The notes under the pieces: generated by a model
Databases searched by the model: none
Told to the model about the DNA's origin: nothing
What the model saw: the letters and a program-made list of their open reading frames with translations, nothing else
In this document: positions 54,780-64,000 of the stretch, piece after piece
Layout of the letters: every line of letters begins with the position of its first letter
Numbering within the stretch: position 1 is the stretch's first letter
Assembly (NCBI GenBank): GCA_944548615.1
Contig: OX155973.1
Coordinates: 4,999,155 to 5,063,154, forward strand
DNA: 64,000 nt
Source of the DNA: Micropterix aruncella
Lineage: Eukaryota > Arthropoda > Insecta > Lepidoptera > Micropterigidae
Direction of reading: 5' to 3'
Translations under genes and position numbers: made by a program

Positions 54780-55170
54780 TGTTGGGCAAAATTTAGTCGA
54801 ATAACGATTGACGATTGAATACGTTAATCGCGATTGTCGACTAACGATTGATTTATTTAATCGTCAATCGGCGACCAGCGATTGATTAGTTTCGACCGTT
54901 AGTCGCTATTACTTCAATCGTGATTAACCTAACCTAACCTAACCTAACGCGACCGCTAACGCGTCCGCAAACGCGACCGCAAACGCGACCGCGAACGCGA
55001 CCGCGAACGCAACCGCGAACGCGACCCACCGACCGACCGACCGACGATAATGAAATTTCGGTTGGTATCTGCAAGCTAGTCGCGATCGACAATTAACGAT
55101 TATTAGTCGCGATTACTTCAATCGTGATTAACGTTAGTCGCGACTAAATTAATCGTGATTGATTAGTCGA
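54780..55170. repeat. TTAATCG-rich element with CCTAA run and 12-bp GC repeat
   Basis: The flanks are rich in CGATTAAT/TTAGTCGCGACTAA words, as in hAT-type MITEs that open with GTTGGGCAAA. Inside are four CCTAA units (54928-54947), then about six units of a 12-mer like AACGCGACCGCA (54949-55026) and four CCGA units. The GC content contrasts sharply with the surroundings. Confidence 0.65.
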
Positions 55171-55184
55171 TTGACATATATTTT

Positions 55185-55965
55185 TTATTTTTTTTTATTT
55201 ATTTGTTACAACTTGGTAGAGAGTTAACAATGAGATCGTACAGATATGATTTGTAACTATTTATATAAGCAATAAGAAAATGAACACAACCCATACGATC
55301 ATTCTAGACGAATGCCCAACTAGACCGAACAGCCTGTATCTGGGCATACGAAAATATATAGCCTTTGTTTTTGAGTAGTACTGACGTTTGAGTAATACTG
55401 ACTAATACACTACTTTCAATACTAACACTAACATAATGGCATAAAATAGTACACATATTAATACAAATATATATGATAAAGGGTTAGTTACATACATATT
55501 ATATACACATATACACATACAAACATACATACATACATATATAATAACACACACACACATACATCTACATACACACATATTTTAAATTATTGTATGACGC
55601 AATTCTTTTTCAGTCTTTGTACGACCTACTTCGTAAAGGAGCCATTTTTTTATTTTCATCTTAAATTGGTGTACATTTTGAACATTTTTTACTGACTCTT
55701 CTAAAGTATTAAAAAAATTTGGGGCAATGAAATACAACTGTCTTTGGGCAAAGGTTGTATGTACGTGAGGAATTACATAGTTCGTCCCTTCAGCCATTCT
55801 AGTTGGTCTTTGCTGCTGGCTTCGGGAACGTTTCTCTAAAGTCTTGTAAAAATGTATTAGGCATTGTTTCACGAACAACTGACGAATATCCAAAATACTT
55901 GCTTCGCTGAACAGCAGGTCAGAGTCATGGCGGGGATGTTTTCTGTCTATTCTATTCAATTCTAT
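55185..55965 (-). pseudogene. LINE ORF2 C-terminus and 3' UTR
   Basis: The minus frame 55959-55582 reads ..RQLFVKQCLIHFYKTLEKRSRSQQQRPTRMAEGTNYVIPHVHTTFAQRQLYFIAPNFFNTLEESVKNVQNVHQFKMKIKKWLL and is open for 125 codons. It fits the Jockey/CR1-type tail (R.....Y.AP.LFN.L...IK.....FK..LKKWL). The 3' UTR holds ACACATACATAC repeats and ends in an AAAT-rich tail near 55185. 5' truncated. The initial Met is not meaningful. Confidence 0.7.
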
Positions 55966-56564
55966 TCAATAGATTGACCCAACGCTGTTCGATTCCTGTT
56001 ATTTTTGTAAGAAAAATCAATGTTTTAAAGTAATTTATTCTTTAATAAATAAATAAATGAATGCACATGTTTAGTTGGCCGGACGCATTTTCTTAATTTG
56101 TGTTGGGCTATTCTGGTGGTCGTTTTGAGGCCAGACTGTCACGTACATAGTAGCCATAGCGGGCAATATATGAATGAAAAATAACTACAACTCGCCTGAG
56201 ACTGGTTCCGTTCCCCAATGAAAATGAAACCGCTAACTAGTAGTCAGTAGTCGACGCGTGTCGCGATGTTGTAGTGTTGCCATGTGCCAACGAAAATATT
56301 TTTTTACTTATCGGCAATCCGCAATAATACGCTCTGTCACCTATTTTATTCGTCACCCAAAGCGGCTACTTTTAAACGGGTACCGAAGCAATTGCTGAAG
56401 ATTGTTTTATATTTAAAAAAAGATAAATAGTGTGGTTTTAAGTGTGTAAAAATGTTGTATTTTTGTTTTAGTTCTGTGTCAACTACTTAGTAGTCTGGTG
56501 TTGGCAATAAAAAAGAAACCCTGTACTTGAATAAAAAAAAAACAATTTATCTGCCCTCTAGCCT
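55966..56564. other. Unassigned sequence
   Basis: No gene recognised. An AATAAATAAATAAATG run lies at 56043-56060. Confidence 0.45.
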
Positions 56565-56765
56565 TAGACACCATGTTGAAAACACTGTCAAAAATGACAA
56601 AACACACAAAATCGCGCCAATCGCACCCAAACACTAAACGAATATTCGTCGCTAAAGCCTAATTAGCAGTTGCAGGTGCTGTCAAAATTGTCGAAACACA
56701 CAAAATCGCTCCAATAGCTCCCAAACACTAAACAAATATCGTTGCTAAAGTCTCATTCCCAATTG
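56565..56765 (+). repeat. Imperfect direct duplication of about 100 bp
   Basis: ACACACAAAATCGC.CCAAT, CCCAAACACTAAACRAATAT and GCTAAAG.CT occur twice, at about 56600-56665 and 56695-56755. Confidence 0.6.
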
Positions 56766-57199
56766 CAAGTGTTAGTGCAATATGAAAATAATGAAGTTCC
56801 CACGGGTGCGGTCGCGAAGTCTGGCAGCTAATCCCTTTTGCAACTGGACCTGCTCGTGATATAACACTCCACAGTGGCCCGTATTACTTTTCTTGCAGGT
56901 GCCTAATTTGGGGTCTAAACGCGCTAAAACGACGCCTAATCTTGAAGTGACGTTTTGGTATTGCCTTTCATGGGTCCTAGCTGGAGCACACTATCCTCTT
57001 ATCCGCGATCCAAACGTCCACCTCCCTTCCTCCCTTGCTCCTCCCCTCCCCCCCGCCACTTTTACCCCCTCTCCCCCCCCCCCCCCCCTTACGACTCCCC
57101 TTCGGCCCCTTAACGCCTCAACGCCCCCTCTCCCCCTAACCCACCAAAACCCACCCCTCCAAAACCACCTCTTCCTCAACACCACCCCCCCAAAGCCCC
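56766..57199. repeat. C-rich tract and flanks
   Basis: 57020-57190 is C-rich, with CCCCCCCCCCCCCC near 57076. The Pro-rich plus ORF and the Gly/Arg-rich minus ORF are compositional artefacts. Confidence 0.75.
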
Positions 57200-57460
57200 T
57201 TTTGCATTCTAAGCACTTAGGCATCGATTAAAGCACTCTAGATAAGGCGATAGGAACCCGCGGAAGAAGAAGAATATCGGAAGAAGAAGAATATTTTCGT
57301 CTGGAACTTTATACATCCTTACTTGGTCTATTTTATTCGAAGATAAAGCATTCTAGATAAGGCGGAATATGAACCCACGGACAAAGAAGAACATCGGAAG
57401 AAGAAGATTATTTTCGACCACCCCACCCCCAACTACCCCCCTCCGCCACTTTTTCCCCGA
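57200..57460 (+). repeat. Tandem duplication of about 140 bp ending in C-rich sequence
   Basis: AAAGCA.TCTAGATAAGGCG, GGAAGAAGAAGA and TATTTTCG occur at 57230-57300 and again at 57346-57418. A second C-rich piece follows at 57418-57458. Confidence 0.6.
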
Positions 57461-57779
57461 CTGCAAATCTAGTATTTTTGTAGTATTTCCGTGGTATTGA
57501 AATAGTTATTTTCCAATATGGTTCTTTTCTCGGCTATCCTCGGGCGGCTTGACTTTATTATATGATTAAAATATATGTCGCTTTTTTTGTGTCGCTTGTA
57601 TAAGACATATTAGCGCGTGTGGCGCTTGATACGCCATCTAGGCCTCTGTTTAGAGATCTCTGCATCATGACGCTGCCGTCCATTTATATAATGGAAGTAG
57701 CGCTCTTCGTTCGCAGAAATCTAGCCGATTTTGAAGTGAATGGTGTGCATCACCACTATCCAACAAGATCCCGTAGCAT

Positions 57780-58200
57780 GCTAAGCTACGTTCGGTAAGT
57801 CATGCATTATCCAAGTCGGAGAGGCTAGCCTACATCGCCGGTCCAGCGGTTTACAACAAACTCAGCGAGCACATTAGGCAGGCGCAATCTCTGGACGTGT
57901 TTAAGAGACGCCGTAAGAGATACCTTACAGATAAGGCGTTTTACTCACTGGAGGAATATTATTCGAGTGAAGTCTAAAATGCTTTGGTGGCTAAAGTATT
58001 TAATGATCTTTTTGCATTTTGTCTTGTATTTTCTTCTTTTTACACTATTCTTGTGTTTTTTTTTCTTCATTTTGTTTTGTTTATTTATTTATTTCTTTAC
58101 GATAAAAAAATATATATGTTTGTTTGCTAATATGTATGAATGTTTGCTAATCTGACTTGTATACCAGTATACCAATAAAATGAATATGAATAATATGAAT
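57780..58200 (+). pseudogene. LINE ORF2 C-terminal fragment and 3' UTR
   Basis: ALSKSERLAYIAGPAVYNKLSEHIRQAQSLDVFKRRRKRYLTDKAFYSLEEYYSSEV, stop near 57977, is a Jockey/CR1-type tail and runs uninterrupted. The 3' UTR ends with AATAAAATGAATATGAAT-type repeats at 58176-58210. The upstream start is uncertain (5' truncation). Confidence 0.7.
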
Positions 58201-58244
58201 ATGAATATTACAACCAATGTGGTTTCGACCCTACGACGCATCTG

Positions 58245-58335
58245 TGTACCGAATGTCAAATCTCTAAGTGCAATATTTTGAGATTGAAGTATGTCTAGCG
58301 CGCCCCCTGGTGTCGGATTTTAACCACAATGAACC
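58245..58335 (+). repeat. R4 fragment, target of an LTR insertion
   Basis: TCTCTAAGTGCAATATTTTG and GCGCGCCCCCTGGTG belong to R4. The solo LTR starts directly after. Confidence 0.55.
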
Positions 58336-58955
58336 TGTGGGAGCTCTGACGCTCCACATACCCACAACAAAAAAGTAATTTCACAGAATAGAAAACCGCA
58401 GACTCGCTCAAACTTACACGAGCCAGCTGCAGTTAATTTCCAACTAAATTTGGCAAATATTGCCCAGGCAAGCGATGACTCATGTCATTTCTTCTAATCG
58501 ATACACATGTACATCCCACTCTTAGCTATTCACGTCACCGCTAAACGGTATAAAACGTAGTACATTTCAATCGATCGCCATCATTCCCTCGGCGGACACG
58601 TACAACTCTACATTCAGTCCCTTGGTGGGCAAGTACACGACTACAGATATCGCGACTACACTTCGTTATCAAGCAGTACCTGCATTATCCGCGATACCGA
58701 TCGTCAAGCCTCGCTCCTCGACTACACACTTCAGACACACTGCCACGGCTTCACCTCGCGCCCACACTACTATACAACGGCGAATTTCAATCAAGGCGTT
58801 AAGAACTGGCGACTTCAACTCAACTCTCTTCAACCTTCTGATTAAACACTTCTACTTCGACATCCACGACTTTCATTCACGGAGAGATCTTCATGATGAG
58901 AACCACCCTTCGCTCACGATCAATTGGAGTCCAGTGAAGGGTGTCCATTCTCACA
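58336..58955 (+). repeat. Second kind of solo LTR, gypsy-like
   Basis: 620 bp from TGTGGGAGC to TCTCACA (TG...CA), with AACC at 58332-58335 and 58956-58959, a 4-bp duplication. A TATA box (GGTATAAAACG, 58547-58557) and a TCAGTC initiator-like motif near 58614 lie inside. No gag or pol nearby. The Ser/Thr-rich frame 58622-59047 crosses the LTR edge and is not a gene. Unrelated in sequence to the LTR at 3815-4412. Confidence 0.65.
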
Positions 58956-59219
58956 AACCATATTGGAAAATAGCCATTTTAATACCACGGAAATACTACA
59001 ACAACACTAGATTTGCTGTCGGGGAAAGAAGTGGCGGAGGGGGGTAGTTCGGGGTGGTGTGGTCGAAAACTCCTTAACGGTCGATAGCATAGAAACGAAT
59101 ATATCTGCAGGATATACTTGCAGATTGGTTCCATTTTTATCAAAATCCTGTTCTGATAATGGGATCCATGAGGAATTGAGGGAACTTCTCAATTTTTTTT
59201 TCTTCTTTTGAATATGTTT
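58956..59219. other. Unassigned, with R8 scrap
   Basis: CTCCTTAACGGTCGATAGCA near 59070 resembles the R8 phrase CTCCTCAACGGTCAACAGCA. Confidence 0.4.
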
Positions 59220-59375
59220 TCTTTCTTAAACTAGTATGTTTGCCCTAGAACAAGTATTTACTTAGTTGGGCGACAAGGGGCCGATCTTCACTATAAGCGT
59301 GACACAACTTGCTGTGGGTTTTATTTAAAGTGTAAATATTAAGTATGATTTGTTACGCTTGTTGCATATTGGGCT
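59220..59375 (+). repeat. Repeat R7
   Basis: GCCCTAGAACAAGTATTTAC, CCGATCTTCACTATAAGCGT and ACAACTTGCTGTGGGTTTTA are the complement of 24690-24830. Confidence 0.55.
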
Positions 59376-59734
59376 CGATTGCGGTTCTTCGTGAACTAAA
59401 ATCGGAAATTAGTCCGTGTGAACGAGACGGGGCAATACGCTAAAGCGGAGTGTGAGATGACCGGTTGTCACTTTTTCGCATTTAAACTGCCCGCCAAGGT
59501 CAAATCTTACACCGCACGAAATATGCTCGAATTTATTCGGACGCGTATAAGTTCGACAGGTAGTATTTATCGACGATCGTTCGTTTCATATCCCGCTCTA
59601 ACGTATCGCTCTGTCTCGTTCGCTTGGACTAATTTTAGTTTTAGTTCACAAAGAAACGCAATCGGGCCCATTATGTACATTACCATAAATAAATAAATAA
59701 AATAAATAAATAAAATCATATAAAGTTGAAAATT
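59376..59734. other. Unassigned region
   Basis: A 92-codon plus frame at 59418-59696 has no recognisable domain. AAATAAATAAATAAA follows near 59690-59712. Confidence 0.4.
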
Positions 59735-60250
59735 TTAAATTTTCAAATTTCAAATTATTTATTGAGTTCATTATTTATAAGAGTACATTCAATATAAAAA
59801 AGTCTTAACCTAACTAGGCTGCCACTTGTTCCAAGGTAGACAATTTATTTTAATTATCCTAAGAAATCTATAATATTATATTTATATAAATAAACAAAAT
59901 CATACTTTATGTAACAGAAATATCTTAATTACCTAATAAAAATTCGTAAGAAAATGTCGTATTTTAACACATGACAAAAATTTGTATATATTTATATATG
60001 TATTAATAAGTATTAATATGTAATAATAATATACAAAATAAATTCACAAAAATTTTAATAAAATTACATTTAGAAATCATCAATTTATATTACTACATAT
60101 AGTATTATGTTTTTATTATAAAGATTCAATTATTTAATAAAGTGTTCAATATCTGCATTTGTACAATTTAAGAGGTAGGCACTCAAAACTATTTTTAAAT
60201 TTATATGAAATTTTAATGTCTTTAATGTTTGGTGGTAGGCAATTTTAAAA
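59735..60250 (-). repeat. LINE 3' UTR, same family as 7640-8331
   Basis: CCTAACTAGGCTGCC.CTTGTTCCAAGGTAGACAAT is shared. Near 60222-60225 it carries the single TTAA that marks the empty site of MITE-T copy 8336-8923. Confidence 0.65.
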
Positions 60251-60480
60251 AAAATGTACATGTTGATTTAATTCCGATGTCATTTTTTTATGGTAAGCAT
60301 GACCTGATTCTACACCTTGGGTTGGGTCCCGACGAGGGGACTCCTCAACGGTCAACAGCACAAATACGAAATTCTGTATAGCATTCATTTATGCTATCCT
60401 GTTCTAAGTTCCACTTTGACATGGCTGCTGCACCATGCAGGCCCGGGACAGAGCATTTTAGTAAAAGCTTGTTTTTAAAA
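60250..60480. repeat. R8 leader and one unit
   Basis: TTTTTTATGGTAAGCATGAC, CTCCTCAACGGTCAACAGCA and GACATGGCTGCTGCACC match R8. Confidence 0.6.
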
Positions 60481-60571
60481 ATCGTAAAAAAAAAATCCGC
60501 AACAGCAGTCGTGTTTTTTATTCTTTTAAATATATTTACTGTTACTTGTTAAACCGTATCAGAAAACCTTC

Positions 60572-60960
60572 CTACTCGTAGAAACTGTAATAGTGTGAAC
60601 TTGCTGTTATCTGCAGCAAAACCGCGAATGCTTCGATTATGATTTCTGGCAGCGTTGTTACGTCAAACGCCCACCATTGCCGACAAATCCCAAACCTGGT
60701 CGACGGTCGTGGTCGTTGCTTTGCCGGCATATGCCGTCGCCGTCTGTTATAGCCAGTCGACGTCGTAGAGCGGACGCGATCGGTCGGTCCGCGCCGGTCG
60801 TTGCCTGCATTCTTTTTATCGCCGCGCACTAACTGTATTCGGCTTGATTGACGTATTAGGAACATTCCACGACTGTGTGCCGTTGACAGGTTGATGTGTG
60901 GATGTGCCCTAACTGTGCTCACGCGGAACTCCCCTTATTTTTTTTACATTGTTGCGAGGT
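60572..60960. other. GC-richer island, unrecognised
   Basis: Rich in CG dinucleotides (CGACGTCGTAGAGCGGACGC, CGGTCGGTCCGCGCCGG). It has a 116-codon minus frame with no domain I know. Possibly a fragment of an unseen repeat. Confidence 0.3.
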
Positions 60961-61392
60961 GTTGCCAGGTGACATAATGAATTAATGAATGCAGTTGTGC
61001 ATTCCAACGAATGGAAAAGTAAACGAAACACCAATCATTCCGATTACTGTTTGAACAGGTAAAATATATATTTTTATACATTCTTTAAATAAGTAGATAT
61101 AATCACGAATTTTAAACTGCCGTAGGATGTTCAAAAATGAATGGACGTAGATGTTGAAACAAGTACCTAAATATATAATATTAAAAAGAATAAAACCCAC
61201 GACTGCTTAAAAAAACATTACAGAATGTGAACTATTATATTTATTATTATTTTTATTACGGATTTTTAATGAAATATTTGTGGTTTATGTATTTATCCAT
61301 ATAGATAAATGTATATTTTCGGAATGTACTCAATCAGACCTTTCATTTGACAGTAAACACGATATATTTGTCAATTTATTGACATTTGGACA
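60961..61392 (-). repeat. Unassigned spacer, then R5 minus copy
   Basis: 61245-61390 holds R5 words on the minus strand (TATCCATATAGATAAATG, TTTATTGACATTTGGAC). S1 begins directly after. Confidence 0.5.
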
Positions 61393-61546
61393 TTTAGCTT
61401 TTGGGGAGCTAATGGGCCGGCCCTGTTGCAGTTGGCCACTAAGACCCATTGTTTTAGGGTCGGTCAAACTCACGGGTCAACACCCAGAGGCGTAGCTAGG
61501 GGGGGGGGGGGGGGTAGGGGGGTACATATGTCCCCGGGGGTACATA

Positions 61547-62029
61547 ATGTTCAAAAAATTTGTGACATTACCACCCTGGTTTTTACGTTTTAAACAAACA
61601 ACTCAACAAGAAATATCAGTACGGTTTTTACGTTTAAAAAACCCTAACACCATAGACACCGACGTCAATGGTCACGAATTGTTCACAGAAATCGAAAACT
61701 GCAAAATGCTGCTCAATACCCGGATTGAAATTCTACCAGAAACTCCTTTAGACCTTCTTGGTTTTATTGTATCATATGGAGATGACGAGTTTCCCAATAT
61801 GCGTATTTCACTGCAAATTCTTTTAACAATTGCTGTTTCAATTGCAAGTTGTAAGCGGTCTTTCAGCAAACTAAAGCTTATTTTATCATATTTACGTGCT
61901 TCAATGGGTCAAGATCGTCTGAGTGATCTTGCACTCCTTAGCATCGAAAGACAAACCCTTGATTCTATTAATTTTGACAACGTATTTGATGAGTTTGCGA
62001 CAGTCAAATCGAGGAAGATCAATTTATAG
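61547..62029 (+). pseudogene. hAT transposase C-terminal (dimerization) domain
   Basis: An open 160-codon frame. Residues 83-140 (PNMRISLQILLTIAVSIASCKRSFSKLKLILSYLRASMGQDRLSDLALLSIE) are the hAT C-terminal dimerization region, close to the ZMYM1-like transposase group. In this motif the family has S-A-E-R-x-F-S, with the Glu thought to be the last catalytic acid; here it is Cys-Lys-Arg, with Lys at residue 103. The BED finger and most of the RNase H-like core are missing, so the Met is an accident of an internal deletion joining the left terminus to the 3' end of the gene. Otherwise the frame is undamaged. Confidence 0.8.
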
Positions 62030-62211
62030 TAGAAATCCAATTCATATATACTACACAGACACACTCACGGACCAGTACAATAAATATGTATAGAATTTAG
62101 TTTTTATAAGTATTTAGTAATTTTAATAATTAATTAGTATTTTAGTTTTTATTAAATAAATTGTTTCAATCCATAAAAAGAATTTTTAGTTCTTATTCTA
62201 TTTATGAACCA

Positions 62212-62336
62212 TATATTATGGAACGCCGATTTTGTAAAAACTAAAGTCCCATTACAATTTAATTGTATTTAGAAAAAAAGAATTGCAATGGGATATTAGG
62301 ACTTTAGTTTTTACCAAATCGGCGTTCCATAATATA
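62212..62336. mobile_element. 125-bp palindromic MITE within the hAT element
   Basis: TATTATGGAACGCCGATTTT at the left pairs with its inverse at the right, and the arms continue through AAAACTAAAGTCC. TA or TATA flanks fit a Tc1/mariner-type target. No ORF. Confidence 0.72.
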
Positions 62337-62985
62337 AACTGAAAAAATAAATGGGAACTCCGGCCCGAGTGAGTCTTCAGACTCTCGATACGAGAAGGGG
62401 CGCAGATTTTGTGTCTTGTCCCCGGGCGCAAATTACCCTAGCTACGCCACTGTCAACACCCATCCGACGACCTCTACGCATGAAGTGCGAGCCCGGGTTG
62501 GACTCTGGTCTACAGTCCAGTTTCCTCCAGGAGTCAATCTTCTGGCGCTCCTGGACGGTTTGCGTATCGTGCGGGGGAATCTGGAAACAGTACTGTCTCC
62601 TATAGAGCAGGGGTAGTTGTTAACCTTACGGCGAATGCTCTTGAAACGACCAATCGGCTACCCGATTCCGGGTCCGCGATAGATTCGGCAAACGCCGTAT
62701 CACCGCTTCGTAAGGGAGAGGACTGCGGAAGCGACCTCGAACCTGGACCCAGTCGGGAGACCGGAGTTTTTTGGTCGCAACTGGTAGTAAGGGCGCGAGT
62801 GTCGGCCCGCTGGGTAACATGGCTATCTCGCGGTTAAGGCGTTGTCCTCTTACGGGCATGTGGCGGAGCTGGACGGTGGACTGTTTGTCTTCTACGCTCA
62901 CCTCACGGGAGACAGAACGATCAAATTTCGTTAAAACTTCTAGAGGTGACGGGTTCGCCCGTTGTAGTCAACAGCTCTAGATATA

Positions 62986-63218
62986 ACATTGTCTTGTTAG
63001 AAAATATTATGAAAATATTTAATTAACTTAGCAGTGAAGATTAGATAAAACTTTAAGATTCATAATTTTTTTAAATTCACACAAAAAAAAACACTAAATA
63101 ACTATAAATCAAAGATAACTCATACTTTCTCAAATATTTTTTTAGATATTTTAGATAGTAGATAGATAAGGTATGAATGTAAATAGGTGTGTATATGAAC
63201 GGAGTCAGGCCATCCTAA
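62986..63218. other. AT-rich spacer
   Basis: No feature recognised. Confidence 0.5.
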
Positions 63219-63460
63219 TACTATTATTACACTTCTGGGGGGTGAGCAGTGGAATCCGAACTAACGTCCGGCTGTGGCAGGTTTAGGACAGCTGTCTTGC
63301 CGCATGTAAGGGTTCACTTTACCACCCATTTATTCCCCTTTCGAAGTCATAGAATTTGAGATGCGGAAATTGCGGTTTTAGATGTTTTTTTAGAAAGCAG
63401 TTAATTATTTTCATGGAAAAACAAAGACCTTCAGAGGTGAAACAAATATTTGGTTTTATA
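63219..63460 (-). pseudogene. 3' end of the R2-like LINE of 43020-44232
   Basis: The minus strand holds remnants of the last codons (GLCFSMKIINCFLKKHLK...FYDF, parallel to GLSRKIINSFLEKLSK...LWL) and the same 3' UTR, including CTGTCCTAAACCTRCCACAG and CCACTGCTCACCCCCCAGAA. 5' truncated. Confidence 0.65.
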
Positions 63461-63479
63461 AATAGGATAGAAAACGAAT

Positions 63480-63830
63480 TTACCGCGTGAAATTTGTAGC
63501 GCCCGACCTTTCGGTGACGTTGCAGCCGCCGTTGTCCAGGGTAGATTGAAGAGCTGTCAATCCGTTGTTTTGCGGATAGGCCGCATACCGCTGCCGCCAC
63601 TGCGTAGGTTATAACGGTGGTGGGGGGCCGGGCTCGGAGCGCGGGAATTTGTAAAAACCGTCTTGCACACAACACTCACTGTATCCTGTTTTACGCCTTT
63701 GCGTTCGGCGTTCGGCGGCGGAAACATTTTAAGAAGAGGGTTCCACGTAGATGAGTTGTAACCGTCGTCTCTATTGAAGTTCGGGGTTCTTCTTATTTCA
63801 ATGGCTTCCCGGATCATGCGAGGAAAGTAG
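63480..63830 (-). pseudogene. Penelope-like element C-terminus, minus copy
   Basis: The minus frame starting at 63817 reads MIREAIEIRRTPNFNRDDGYNSSTWNPLLKMFPPPNAERKGVKQDTVSVVCKTVFTNSRAPSPAPHHRYNLRSGGSGMRP, with no stop until 63560. This is the same tail as 47210-47473 and less damaged. The 63485-63600 side carries the terminal GACGTTGCAGCCGCCGTTG sequence. Just beyond the other edge (63830-63890), the Penelope 3' flank GATTCGTTTTCTATCCTATT recurs in the opposite orientation. Confidence 0.7.
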
Positions 63831-64000
63831 ATTCGTTTTCTATCCTATTTATAATGTCAAACAACCGCGATAGTCTTCGATTTTATAAAGATTTGGTTGA
63901 CCGGCCACGAGCGCTAACTCCACCGATTGAACAGTTATTTCTACAATAAGGGTCATCTTCCGAGATAGGTAGCGAAAAGCCATAATGGACGGATGACTGT
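63831..64000. other. Penelope-derived flank and unassigned end
   Basis: 63830-63890 matches 47560-47610 (CAAACAACCGCGATAGTCTT). The remainder was not recognised. Confidence 0.45.

Larger units (their letters stand above)
61485..62452 (+). mobile_element. Internally deleted hAT transposon (968 bp)
   Basis: The termini are CAGAGGCGTAGCTAGGG and (complement) CAGTGGCGTAGCTAGGG, 17 bp with one difference. It is flanked by the perfect 8-bp duplication TCAACACC (61477-61484 and 62453-62460). The terminal repeat and 8-bp target are the hAT signature. A G16-type run follows the left end. It contains the transposase tail and a 125-bp palindromic MITE. Confidence 0.88.
61393..62985 (+). repeat. Long S1 copy split by a hAT element
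   Basis: The 5' part 61393-61484 (GGGGAGCTAATGGGCC.., GGTCGGTCAAACTCACGGG) and 3' part 62453-62985 (CTCTTGAAACGACCAATCGG, TCTCGCGGTTAAGGCGTTG, hairpin ACGGGTTCGCCCGT at 62949-62962) form one S1 once the hAT element and one TCAACACC are removed. Confidence 0.72.

Noticed and set aside
54926..54948. True telomere end
   Set aside because: Only four CCTAA units, embedded in unique and transposon sequence on both sides.
56893..57231. Pro-rich and Gly/Arg-rich ORFs
   Set aside because: They reflect the C-rich tract. No motif, no codon signal.
58622..59047. 141-codon Ser/Thr-rich ORF
   Set aside because: It begins inside a solo LTR and runs past its edge and target duplication, so it cannot be one gene.

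Overview
The window is eukaryotic, AT-rich, and made almost entirely of nested transposable elements. I found no intact host gene. The organism is most likely an insect, probably a moth or butterfly. It carries the short Helitron-like repeat typical of Lepidoptera (opening TCCTACTAATATTATAAA, ending GCAGCTAG) in three copies, a second Helitron-like family in four, several Jockey/CR1-, RTE- and RNase H-bearing LINE remnants, Tc1 and hAT remnants, a Penelope-like element, and a short interstitial CCTAA run that matches the insect telomere unit. This is reading by eye; no database was searched.

Layout. 1-4.7 kb: an RTE reverse-transcriptase scrap, dispersed repeats and a solo LTR with a 4-bp target duplication. 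4.7-11.4 kb: Helitron copies, a Tc1-like pseudogene split by a TTAA-flanked MITE, a LINE split by another copy of that MITE, and a tandemly duplicated LINE scrap, one copy of which carries a TAA-flanked palindromic MITE. 11.4-13.5 kb: copies of an unidentified retroposon-like family called S1 here. 13.5-20.25 kb: the main find. A second copy of the solo LTR (duplication GACA) is split by a 6,155-bp element flanked by TTAA. That element carries a decayed YqaJ-type nuclease gene, itself interrupted by about 1.95 kb holding LINE scraps and a clip/serine-protease pseudogene with scrambled domain order. 20.3-32 kb: a MADF-domain fragment and successive LINE remnants. 32-45 kb: more S1, a nested stack (S1 inside MITE beside a foldback element), a 200-bp assembly gap, tandem repeats, and the C-terminal end of an R2-like LINE with a restriction-like endonuclease. 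45-54 kb: a Penelope-like fragment bounded by inverted repeats, a 756-bp foldback element between inverted LINE pieces, a third full Helitron-like copy, and a 1.56-kb Tc1-like element whose transposase has an apparent intron. 54-64 kb: simple repeats, LINE tails, another solo LTR, and a deleted hAT element with a clean 8-bp duplication inserted in an S1 copy.

The coding pieces do not form pathways. They are independent selfish elements whose insertion order can be read from target-site duplications and from uninterrupted paralogous copies in the same window. Families were named locally as follows. S1: about 670-bp retroposon-like. HelA and HelB: Helitron-like. MITE-T: TTAA/GGCGACAT. R4-R8: dispersed repeats.
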